From Voacanga thouarsii (Eukaryota > Streptophyta > Magnoliopsida > Gentianales > Apocynaceae): a stretch of DNA of 64,000 bases. Below the pieces are notes generated by a model. It saw only the letters and a list, made by a program, of their open reading frames with translations, searched no databases and was not told the origin of the DNA. Shown here one piece after another: positions 33,506 through 45,139 of the stretch; within the stretch, counting starts at the first letter, position 1; each line of letters opens with the position of its first letter. Where the stretch lies: positions 2,082,001 through 2,146,000 of the forward strand of contig JANUWF010003367.1 in NCBI GenBank assembly GCA_026120185.1, in the 5' to 3' direction. The translations under genes were made by a program, and so were the position numbers.

Positions 33506-35775
33506 CTTATTTCAGTTAAACACTGAAGAATCAAGAAACAGAGAATATGGACAACGATAGAGAAACGAAGAGGGTTGCTTTTTCACAGGTTTTTCTCTGC
33601 AAAATGCTTTCTGAGGTGGGGGATAGGTGTTTGCTTGGCTTTTATAGAGATAGTTATGGAAGGTTCGGATTATATTACTGTGATGGCCGGTATCTATCTG
33701 TTACCTAATCTCAACGAAAGCGTGTTGGCTGTTGTTACAACTTGGAAGATCAAATTCTGGAAACATTCTTTCTTTTTTTTTTTTTTTTTTGAGTAATTGG
33801 CAGAACATAAATAAATATTCAAGATTTGCTCGTGAGCAACAAAGGGAAAGAGGAAAGTTATGCATGCAGTATGTTTCATGCAAATTGATTTACGGGAAAG
33901 TCCCTCATACAATCTCACAATTGGTCAAATTTGGTTCCTGCATGTTCTTTCCCTAAGTTTCTTTCATATTTGGAACACTAACTATGAACGCGCTAAGACA
34001 ACGCCTCAAATTATAAGATTAAATATATAGTTTCAAATTTAATATTTATTGCCTGTATATTTATTTCGTTTTTCTTGTGAAAGATTATTAAAAAAAGTGC
34101 AAATAGTATATTGGCTATGCCAATATATGCAACATTATTTGGTCAAGAACTTATTGAACCATGCATTTTTACTGTTCTTTTTGTTTGGAGTGTGCTCTTT
34201 TGACTGAGTTTGAGTTAACCAGGGATCGAATGAATAGCAAGGTAGAAGATTGGTTTGTTGATTGGTCCGGTTTTGAAAACAGACTTAGAGGTTTTTTCAA
34301 TTGTTCGAGAAGTTTCTTGAAGTGATATTAGGAGAAAAACAGAGACTTTTGAAAACATTGCTGTAAATTTCTTTGATGACCTGAGAAATGGATAAACACA
34401 CAGAAGAAAAGAACATGAGAATCTTCTATTTATATCGGTTTTCCATGTTACACATCATCGATTATAATATAGGATAATAACTCCCTCTAATTCAAAGTAA
34501 AATTCAAGGAATTTCAATTTTGTCTGTGTCACCGCTCACGTGTTTGGCCAAAATTCAATGAAGATATTAGTATTCATTATACTTCTCTCTTCAAGTCAGC
34601 TTCGATCTGGTAGGCCAAGCGGCATCTCCCTTCTGTTCCTCTCAGCTATGAAAATGCAGGTGTGAATTGTGTCTAGCTGATAAATATTTAATTTAGTGTC
34701 TTTTCGTTCATTAACTTATCAAAAAATATATTATTCTTTCTATTCCAACTAAATTCACCATAGTTATTTTGGCATGAGATTTTATGTAAAAACAAAAAAT
34801 ATAATATATAAATAATATGGTATAATAAAAATAAAAAATATTGAAATTTTAAAATATTTTTTATGATAAAATTTAAATATATAAAAATAATATATAACAA
34901 ATATATTGATTATATTATAATATATAATATATTAAAAAAATTCTTTTAAAAAAAATATCAATTCATTAATGACAATCTATAATAAATAGGTCAATTACAT
35001 AAAAACGAAAAAGAGTACAATACAATATTTTAATTATAATAAAATAATAATTTAATTAGTAAAAACTTTATAAGTTTATACTTATTTCTCTTATATATAT
35101 ATCAAAGCAACCAGATTTTTAATATATATAGTCTATGCATGCGTGCATTTCATTCAAACCGGAAATAATTACGGTAGAATTGTTGCCCCACTATCACAAA
35201 TAACAGTTGAACGGATGGGGGAACAGAAAATATAGTCAAAGAAGTCAAAATTTTAAACCAACTGGCTAATTCATGAGCAGACTAATTACGGGCTTTAGGG
35301 ACTAATAGTTGGAAGTGCAGACATTTTGCCCATTATGTTAAATAATATTTTTATAAAATTTTTATATTATTAGAGATATATATTGGACTTAAAATAAAAT
35401 TCAATATTATATCTTATTTATATTGTTTCTTATTGTATACAAAAAGAAATTTTTTAATAGTTAATATGAAATATAGAGTATGATAATTATAATATATCCA
35501 ATATTACTTCATTACCAAATAAAATGCGCATAAATCTAATCGTATAATAAATTATATTTCTTCCACTTTCACTCTTTATACTAGACCACAGTTCTAATGT
35601 TGTCAATGACAAACAGTCAAATTTTCATAAGTCAGACTCAACCTTATCAATGTATGATAACTTCTTACCAGTATTAATATACACTATCAATAATACTTAT
35701 AGTTCGGTCAGTTCCATCTTCAACAACTCTCCCAAACTATCAGTGAAAGCATCACCTTTGGATACTTAAATCTAT
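33506..35775. other. AT-rich spacer upstream of small protein copy 3
   Basis: 5' flank of copy 3, including a CTTTTATAG TATA-like stretch near 33638, followed by very AT-rich DNA (34680-35120 almost only A and T). No gene recognised. Confidence 0.5.
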
Positions 35776-36330
35776 CTACTCCAAATTCCAAGTCATAAAA
35801 TCATATGTCAATAAAGTTAAGTTTAGCGTCCTTGTAGAAGAACTCAACTTCTCTGCGTCCTTTTCTATCTCTTCTAGGGGACTTGAGATGCCACTTGGTT
35901 GCGGTGAAGGTGAGGACTCCCTTGATGGTGGCATTTTAGTTGCAACAAGTGACGGATCTAAGGCTAGAGAATCAGCATATAGTATGTCTTCAATACAATT
36001 TATGACGGTGTTAGCCAAGCTCTCAAGTACCCTTAAATAGCTCTCTAGAATTGATGTTGGGTGTCTTGAAAATTTTATTTGTTAAGAAGTTCAAGAATCA
36101 AGTGAAAACATAGTCTTGCATACTTATTTAGAACCAACAAGATGAGAAAAAAAACAATGCATACTCTGTTATATTGAATTTTACTTATGTCAAAAATAAA
36201 TTAAGGAAGTCCTGTAAATCGATATTTTTCAATAGAGGTTAGATTGTTTTCGCTCTATCTTCAAAGAGCTCCCTCTTCTCCTAGTTCATAGTTGAACCCT
36301 AAACATTACTTTCCATCCTTGTGGTGAAAC

Positions 36331-36967
36331 TGTTAGTTAATAGGATCGATATACTTATGTGTCAACTAAATTAAACCCTGAGAATACGTGAAATGAATCA
36401 CACCTTTGTAGATATTGCTTTTACCAATACGATTCTTGAAATTTTTGACCTTCTGGTAATACTCCAAACCCCCAAATCTTCTTCAATGTAATCTCACTGG
36501 ACTAGAAAATTGCTAATCGTATTTTGTTTCTCTCTTTGTTGAGGGTGGACTCACACAAAAACTGAGAGAATAAAACTCAAAGAATAACAACGTTGTTTCT
36601 CACGTATGTCAAAAATAGAGTCATAACACAATATGTATAGTTGACTCTACCTCAAAATACGAATCTTAATAGAATAAGAAAAGTATAGTTGAGTGCAACT
36701 ATTTCCACTTACTTTATTCCATCTCAAATACGATTTTTAGTTTCCTGCAATTTTTATTAATAAATTATAAATTATTAATGTCGCATAATTAGGAGCCACT
36801 GAAGGGACCTGACTGGATATAATTAGACTAAACTCCAATAAATTATTTTGTCAATAAAAATAATTTATTAATTGCGTTCCACTCCACTAAAAGAATGTAA
36901 CTGCACTCTTAATCTAATCACAATTATTGAAGTCAATAATTATTTCCAATGATTGATCGATCCAACA
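36331..36967 (-). repeat. 3' LTR of the large copia element
   Basis: About 637 bp, similar along its length to 50815-51451 in the same orientation, for example ATAGAGTCATAACACAATATG and AATAAATTATTTTGTCAATA. It may extend to 37706 if the LTR really starts at TGTTAGATATGCCC. Confidence 0.8.
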
Positions 36968-37888
36968 AATTACTCTCATCGATCAATATAATACTTTGAA
37001 TGAGGTAGTATGACCACAGTACCCCTCATATAAATCCTCAATTCTCATCTTTAATTTAACAGTACCATGTGACCCCGTCACACTTATAAATTGAATTCAA
37101 TAGAAACTATTGAATTACTGAGCTCAGATTTAACTGTCCCTTAGAATAACTCATGAGAAAATGATCTTGCCTATTAAAGGTGACAGATTCCATATTGTAT
37201 AATAATTATTTCTTATTTATTTCACTTTAATTCCCAAGATGCTGAGATATTGATTATTGAGTTAATCTCTCTCTTTGGCAACTCAAGGAACTTCAAGTTC
37301 GTAAATATAAACAATTGTTTGCTCAGGATTAAGGTATTATGTACGACAATCTTTTAATATTTTATTTGTATGGTCTATTCCACAAATAAATATTGATAGT
37401 CCATCCAATATATCAAAATATATCCTTAATTTTATTACCAAAGCCAAAGTCAAATTTCAATAAAATTAAGACGATTTCACCAAAATAAATTACCCAAATT
37501 TATTTTAGATCGCGGATAATTTATTTCGAATTAAATTATAAATCAAGTCTTTCTGTGTTTAACAAATAAACACTTGATTTAAAATATCTAAATAATTCGT
37601 GAACAAAACAGGCTCATACACAACTTATACATATAAATACATAAAGACATACTTTATGTAATTTTAAAATACAAACATTATATTTACTCAATGGGCATAT
37701 CTAACAAAAATTCTCTCACTTGTCCTAGAGTAAATGAGACATGTCAGAAATATCTATATTTTCTATATGATTTCCAAAAACAGTTACATGTAAACTTTTA
37801 GTAAAATGATCAGCAAGATTTTCAGCAGAAGAAATCTTACATACTTCTACATCTCCACGTTGAAAAATCTCCCCAAGTAGGTGATATT

Positions 37889-40005
37889 TGAAGGATTGAC
37901 ATAATCACAGAGCATGCATCTTCAGTGGATAAAAAATGGAAGAACATGAATAACAGAGTATTGGAGCAGCATGGTGGGCTTGAAACATACCTCTTGGAGC
38001 TTTTAAATCTTGAAGAATATTGAAGAAATGCTTGAAGCCAGAAAACGGCTTCTTCTTCACCAACGTCCAGTGAGTTTCCTTCCACTGTCTTTATCCGGCT
38101 ACTTCTTCTCTTCCGGTGAAATGCTTGGCTTTCCGGCTCACGGAATATGACCACACCTAATTTCTATTTGGTGAGCAACCAATTTGGAAGAAGGAAAATG
38201 TTCTCTCAATATTTCCACAGACTCACAGTTGGTATTCATACACTGGCTTCTTCATTTCACAGAATACAAAAGCCAGTGAGGAAAACCAAAAGTCAGGAAA
38301 GAAAAGGCCACGAGAGAGGGAGACTCTTCTGGCCTGGCTTCATATGTAAAAAACAAAAGCCAGAGAAGGAAACCAAAAGCCAAAAGACTCGGGAAATATT
38401 TTTAATTATTTTTTCCTTTTCTTTTATTTTATTTTTTCACACAGAAAGCCAAGAGTCATGAAACCAAAAATAATTATTTTGATAAAAATAATATTTCCGG
38501 GATTTAATACCCGAATATTATTTACAACATAAATTTCGACTTCATCATAAACTCTTCTAAACTGTGTTCGAAAAAATCCTATGGTCCAGGCTGTTGGGCT
38601 AAAATAATATTTATTATTTTTCTTGGACCCGAAAAATCTAAAATAATAAATATTAATTATTTTCCTTGGGATTAAATAAATAACCCAATAAATAATTAAT
38701 GAACCCAAATGAACCAAAAAATAATTAAACTTTAATTATTTATTTATTGGGATTTAATTAAATAAATAACCCAATAAATAATTAAGTAATAATTATTTTC
38801 CTCTAGTTTAAGTCCCGGTTAATTTTCTAATTATTCAAACTGGACCCAGGTCCTGAATAATTAATTAACCTATTAAACTAGATAATAAATTTCTCTCCAT
38901 TTATTTTATTCCAGTCTAATAATAAATTAGACTTCCCGAATAAAATAAAACTCTCTCAACTGAGATCATTTCTCAACCCAAAAATTAATTAGGACTTACG
39001 AGCTATTCCTACGAGCTATTCCGAGTACCAAAAAGACACATCGTCTTGGCTACTAAAATGACCAAAACACCCCTACTAAATAAATAGATGTATTTTGCAT
39101 TTTAAATATTTCCTAATATCACCATAAGGAAATATTGACCCCAAGGATAATGCTGCATTAGCAGAGTCTTCGACCAACAAGTGAAAATGACTAAAATACC
39201 CCTCTACACATCGCCGTACATTTAGAGAGGAAGAAGTGTACTAACACCTCTCTAAAAAACATCTATCATCCTTAGGCTTCTAGTCCAATAATCCACGACT
39301 TCTTGGAGTGTTTCCGCTTTCCAAGGGAGCGACCCTAAAGCAAACATCCAAGTCACGTTTCCCAGGGCCCTGGATATTTAGATCATCCGAACAACTACAA
39401 GGGGCGATATGGTGTAGAAATTATCTTGTATAAGTCTGTCTTAACTAATTAGTCACACATACCCAACATACAAGTATATTGGCCCTCCGATAAAACCTCA
39501 ACTATAGTATATCAAAGCATATGCTTCCAGCTTCGCCAGACCACCAACTCATACTCAAGTCATAAAGTACTAGTCCACGCTTAGCGGTAGTAGTCTAGGT
39601 TTCTACCATATAGTACCTTTTTTAGAAACCACTACTACAGATCATGTTTTACGTATTCGAAATATACTTATATCATGAAGTGAGTGGCCTACTCACTGGT
39701 TAAAGGTAAGACATTCCCCATTTGGAATTCATAACATAATAACCTAAATATGATAAGATTCTCATTCTCATCAATCAATTAAGAACGACTGTTTATGTGT
39801 TTAAATAACTCATGATCCATACCTTACTGTGAAAGACCTCCATTCACATGGATCACTTATTTATACACAATGGGTCTGTTCCAAACAAAATTGTACACAA
39901 ATAAAGAAAATTATTTCACAAACAATTTCCGATAAATAAATTCTTTTATTAACATATTCGATATTTTTATCAGAAAAACTAGTCTAAGAGGGCATATTCC
40001 CAACA
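37889..40005 (-). mobile_element. Solo LTR or non-autonomous LTR insertion with 5-bp duplication
   Basis: 2117 bp with minus-strand ends TGTTGGGAATATGCCC and CCTTCA (TG...CA), flanked by perfect ATATT duplications at 37884-37888 and 40006-40010. Removing it joins the copia RNase H codons ERKY to HLLGEIFQRGDVEV exactly. No coding domain or second internal LTR was seen, so it is most simply a solo LTR of a long-LTR family; a terminal-repeat-poor non-autonomous element is the alternative. Confidence 0.85.
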
Positions 40006-40047
40006 ATATTTACGTTCAATGTGTTTGCCACGCTGATGGTAGGGCTG

Positions 40048-40210
40048 TAAACGGGTCTAATCGGGTCCGGGACAGGGCATTCCGGACCCGGACCCGTTTA
40101 AAGAAAGGTGGTACCGGACCCGACCCGAATACCCGGCGGGTATGGATTGAAGAGACCCATACCCACGAATGCGGGTATCGGGTCCGGGTCGGGTATACCC
40201 GGCCCGAAAA
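40048..40210. repeat. GC-rich subterminal repeats of the hAT element, left end
   Basis: Many copies of GGGTCCGG, CCGGACCC and ACCCGG, several in palindromic pairs, in an otherwise AT-rich region. The mirrored block is at 45140-45305. In hAT elements such subterminal motifs are transposase binding sites; that role is inferred here. Confidence 0.65.
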
Positions 40211-40800
40211 TATGTGTAAAAATAATCTTCCTGTATTAAAATTTTAAAACAATTTAATTCACATTTAAGCTAAAAAAAATGCAAAATAACCATAATATCA
40301 ATAAATTCTCAACATTTTAAATTTACAATAATAAAAAAAAACGTCCAAATTCATAAATAACAATCTAATACAATATATGACAATTAGAAATTAAACATTA
40401 AATAACTTTTAAAACAACATTGCCAAGTAAAAAAGTTTATAACTATTACATAACATAAAATATCCTCAATTCACCCAATAAGTTATCTTCAACTTTCTCA
40501 TCCTTCATCAACAATCCTCAACAAGATCTCGTAATTAAATAAAGAAGAAAAACAATAAAAATATTAATTATCACATGAAAAGTTAAAACATAATATGAAC
40601 TTCAAGAGATAAAATGAATAAACAGCATTTACATATCAAGTTGAAGTCTTTGTCGCATTTGTCAATGAAGAGCAATCTTCCATATCTTCTAAGTCAACTA
40701 ACTCTCACAAAGACAAATTAATTAGCCAATAAATAAACAAAAAATTAAATATAGAAAATTAAAATGTAACAAATATTCTTTTACTTCTCTTTTTTTCGAT

Positions 40801-42782
40801 TCAATCCAAGTCACTTGTAGTCACCAATGCCTCCACGATATCGTGAAGTAAACAAGAACGTGACTCATCAATTATCCTTCCTCCAACACCGAAAGCGTAT
40901 TCGGATGCAACAGCTTGTGGCTGGAATAGCTAAGATATCACGTGCAATCTTTCCTATAGTTGGATATTTCAAAGAATTAACTTTCCACCAACTTAATATA
41001 TCAAAATGGTCATTCCTCTGATACACTCGGTTCATCCAAATATTGATCTATTTCAGCCTTTTGATACACACGAAGCGTAGAAGACTTTGCTGTCTTGTAC
41101 CATTGGTCAAACCGATTTAGCACATCAACTTTCAAATTCCCATCATTTCGATTACAATCCCTTTCATCACTAATTGCATCAGATCCCAACTGACCACCAT
41201 ATTCAAGGTATAAATTAAGAAAACCACTCCTAATCCTCTCAACATAAGTAAAAGCATTATCACCATATATCTCAAAGGTAATAGAATTCCACCAAATCCA
41301 TTTTAAACCTGGGATCAAGAACAACAGCAATTCCCAACACTAAACAACACTCATCCCAATATTTTTCAAACTTTACTTTCATCGGATCAGCCATGGCTTT
41401 AAGAAAAACATTATCACCAGATACCCATTCTTTCAGCTTGAGTTGGATTCTACACACATCGGGAAAGAATACATTTGATGTGGGAAAATGACTACCACTA
41501 AAATGAGAAGTAGCCTCATAAAAGATTTTTAAACAAGTGTGAACCAAACTAGCAACTTCCCATTCCTCTTCACTTGGATTGAGCTTGTAATTTTTATCAA
41601 TCCGAGCAAGGCGACTAAATGCTTCCTTTAAAGGCAATGCTGAATCAAGCATTAAGAAAGTAGAGTTCCATCTAGTTTGAACATCCAAGGACACTTTTTT
41701 CTTATTTTTCAGCTTACATTGTTGCAATGCACATTCAAATTTTTGGCAACCATGAGGTGATCTTTTCAAATACTTGCAAGTTTCTCGAATTTTTTGAAGG
41801 GTATTACCAATATGAGCCAAACCATCTTGCACAATCAAGTTAAGAATATGTGCACTACAACGAACATGAAATAAATCTCCACCTAAAGGAAGCCACGACT
41901 TATCACACAACCATGATCTCAAATGCCTAACCATTGAATCATTTGCAGATGCATTATCAACAACCATGGAAAACAGTTTCTTATCCAAATTCCACTCTAA
42001 AATAATGTCATTAATGAATCTGAACAATGTTTCACCATCATGAGGATAAGGAATAGGTCTGTATGCAATGATATTCTTTTTCAATTCCCAATCGTCATTG
42101 ACATAATGAGCAATCAAACAAGTGTATGCAATATTAGAATGGTCGATGTCCAAATATCGTAGTAAGGGTAAATCTACAAGCAAAATGATCCAACATCTTA
42201 TACAATTTTTCCTTCTCCTCCTTATGCAAATCAATCACATCCGACCTCATTGTGTTTTGAGAGACAAGCTTGAAATTTGGGTTCAAACTCGCTGTGCATT
42301 CCTCAAACCACTCATGCTCACACATATTAAAAGGATAATTATGCTTAATGATTGTTTTGGCCAAAATCCGTCTACTCTTTTCTTGATCAAATTTATAGTT
42401 TCGAACTTCACAAGAATCAGTTAATGGACTTTTTGCCTTCATGAGATTCATTTGCCCTCCTTGCTTATATTTTCTTAAAGGACAACGTGCCAAATGTTTT
42501 TTTAGGTGCGTAGTTCCAGCATTACTTGCCCCACGTAGTTCCAGCATTACTTGCCCCACTAAGCTGCTTTTTGCACCAGTTACATTTAGCTATAACCTCC
42601 CCAGAAGGAGATGTAAATCTTGACATTTCATCCCATACCTTAGAAGTCAATTTCCTTGTCCTTGAGGTCAAAATCCCTTCGTCATTGACATCTTCCATAG
42701 ACTGTGACTCCACGGCCATGTTATTAGTATTATGATCATCACTTGAAACTGAAGGTGGTGTTTCAGTATGTGTACTTGACAT
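40801..42782 (-). pseudogene. hAT transposase (BED finger, RNase H-like, hATC), frameshifted
   Basis: Start at 42782. The BED zinc finger carries SKVWDEMSRF and CNWCKKQLSG, then HLKKHLARC. The frame is broken at 42510-42559 by a perfect 25-bp tandem duplication. The second part includes KFDQEKSRRILAKTIIKHNY and MLDHFACRFTLTT, then one or two small indels near 42190. The longest piece (41272-42234) includes AYTCLIAHYVNDDWELKK, VVDNASANDSMVRHL, RCSAHILNLIVQDGL and LDVQTRWNSTFLML, typical of plant RICESLEEPER/DAYSLEEPER-like transposases. The hATC dimerisation end (DILSWWKVNSLKYPTIGKIA) has one extra A in the AIPATAVASE region and ends at 40801. Not functional. Confidence 0.9.
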
Positions 42783-45139
42783 CCTTCATAAAACAAATAA
42801 TTTTCAATGACAAGCTAATTTTACAACCAAATTCCAGCAAGCATGTAATTCAATTCAAGCATCAATATACTCTTATAAACATCCCTAAACATTCCCAAAA
42901 CGTCATAGGATAAAGTTGAATAGATATAGTAAAATCACTAACAATTCTTAACTCTAACACAATAAGTAAATTTTGCTGGGAAAATACTATGTTGTTTAAA
43001 ATAGGGAATGCAGGCTGTTTTGCTTCTTTATGGTCAGTTTTAAACATTAGGATGTGACATACATCTAAACATGCCCACATTAATATGTTATTCTACTCTG
43101 CTTTAGTAAGGCTTCATCAAATCAACAACTTCCCACAATAATCCAACTCCAACAACTACAATCCTCCAATACAACTCACCACATGCCACAACCAACCCAA
43201 TACCAACTTCAAATCACATGAACAAAAACCTCATACAAAGTTGAAAATTCACAAAATAATAGCAAAGTATAAAGAAACAGAAAACATATTCTACTCTATT
43301 TACAAAATACTAGAATTCAAAGATAAGTAAATAGTTTAAGTAAATAGATGGAAAACTTAGTATAATTGAAGAAAGGAGCATCCAATAGAAAACATAGAGA
43401 TATGAACAGTCATCTAATAGCATAACAAAGAAATAGGAATATATATGCCTTTTAAAATAATAAATCCCCAATTTACTCCAAAACCAATTAAAGTCCTAAT
43501 GAAGTCCAAGTTTTCAAAACAACAACTCAATAGCCTCCCAAAAGGAATGGAAAATTGGTTCATGCATTCAGAAAGTACCAAGACAGGATTGCAACCAATA
43601 TAACAACATTTAAAATTAATGTCCTTGTAGTAAAAACTAATTCCAAGGAAAAATAACACAAACCAATACTTCTTTTTGCTCCCACTTTGTATAGACAATT
43701 AAACTCCACTTATATGCATTATATCCCAAAATCAACCTCCTTCAGCCAATGCCAACTTAATACCCTCATTAAAAATTGAAGCAATTTAGACACTATCCTA
43801 GTCAAACACAATAGACATTGCCAGAATAGAATATTCAATCAAAATTACTAAAGCGAGAGCGTAATGCGTAATAGCATAAATCAGTTTCGAAGGATAAAAA
43901 TTCAGCTTTCACAAGACGGCAGATTTGTGCTCAGTGATCCGTCGTAATGAGTGGTACTTTTATTCTACCGTGATGAAGCAAGAATATGAACATGTTCTCT
44001 ACTTTTATTCTACCGTGATGAACAAACAAATGCCAGATCGAATATGAAGAACAAGATGAGTGGTAATTTTTCAGTCATAAGGATAAGAAGTATCCAACAG
44101 AGACGACTGGACAAGGACCAATAGAACAACAATCGCTGGGTTTTGGAGCCCCTACCCGCCCGTCTGACCATCGCCTTTGAGCTAATTATTGGTTGGTAAG
44201 GCTGCCGACCAGCAGATCCGCATTGATGATTCCACAAAGACCACCCATCTCAGAAGCAAAGAAAAGCATTTCGTGGGGCAGGAAGGCGCTACTGAGTTCA
44301 TTTTCAATGCAGCAAGGGACGTCCTTTCCAAAAAAGAATAGCTTCCGAATCTCTCTCTTTTATCAATCAGACCTTCGGGATCAGAAAATATCTTATGTAG
44401 GACCGTTTTGATAACAAAAGAAGAAGGGGAACCAGGAAGTTTTCATTATTTTATTGGCTTGCATACTCTAAACGCTTTGGGGCACACTTATAAAAAGAAA
44501 TTAAAAAAAACTTTTTCATGAGTACTCGGGGGAAGAGTGCCAAGTTCATTCTGTAAAAGGTCTGGGAGCTTGGACACGATTTTTTTGTGACAATAAGAAG
44601 AAAATCTTGGCTGTATTTGGTACTTTGAGTATACAAAATATGTTTGAAATTGCTCAGGCAAGTCGACAACACAAAAAGAAGATGAGGCAGTGTACGACAA
44701 ATCAAACATTGCTCGGTGGTACTAACCTTAGATCGGAGGCAGCTGGCTCGGTCCGTGTGTTGCTGTGGGCGTGGGCCAAGTGGGTAGGCGGCGGCGACGA
44801 CGACGACGACTGCTATAGTGCTATAGATGAGATGAGGTTGAGGATGAATGGCAGCTATAGATGAAGAAGAGGAAGATGGTGAAGATCGAAGAGAAGAGAA
44901 GACTTCACCGAAGAGAAGAGAAGAGAAGATAGTGAAGAATGAGGAGGAGAAGAGGAAGACAATGAAGATCGAAAGAAGAGAAAGACGGCAATTGTAGTCC
45001 GTAGATGAGAATATGAGATAGGGTGAGTTAGGGTAAGAAGAGTAGAAAAAAAACTAATTAACATAATATTTTATATATAATATAATATATATTTTATATT
45101 TTATATTTTATATAATATATATATAATATAATTTATTAA
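42783..45139. other. hAT internal 5' region, no gene
   Basis: Non-coding sequence upstream of the transposase start, inside the transposon. A purine-rich GAAGAGAAGA tract lies at about 44860-44990. Short open frames here have no recognisable product. Confidence 0.5.

Noticed and set aside
44010..44864. Cluster of 70-85-codon ORFs upstream of the hAT transposase
   Set aside because: Overlapping frames on both strands, no recognisable motif, inside the transposon's non-coding part.
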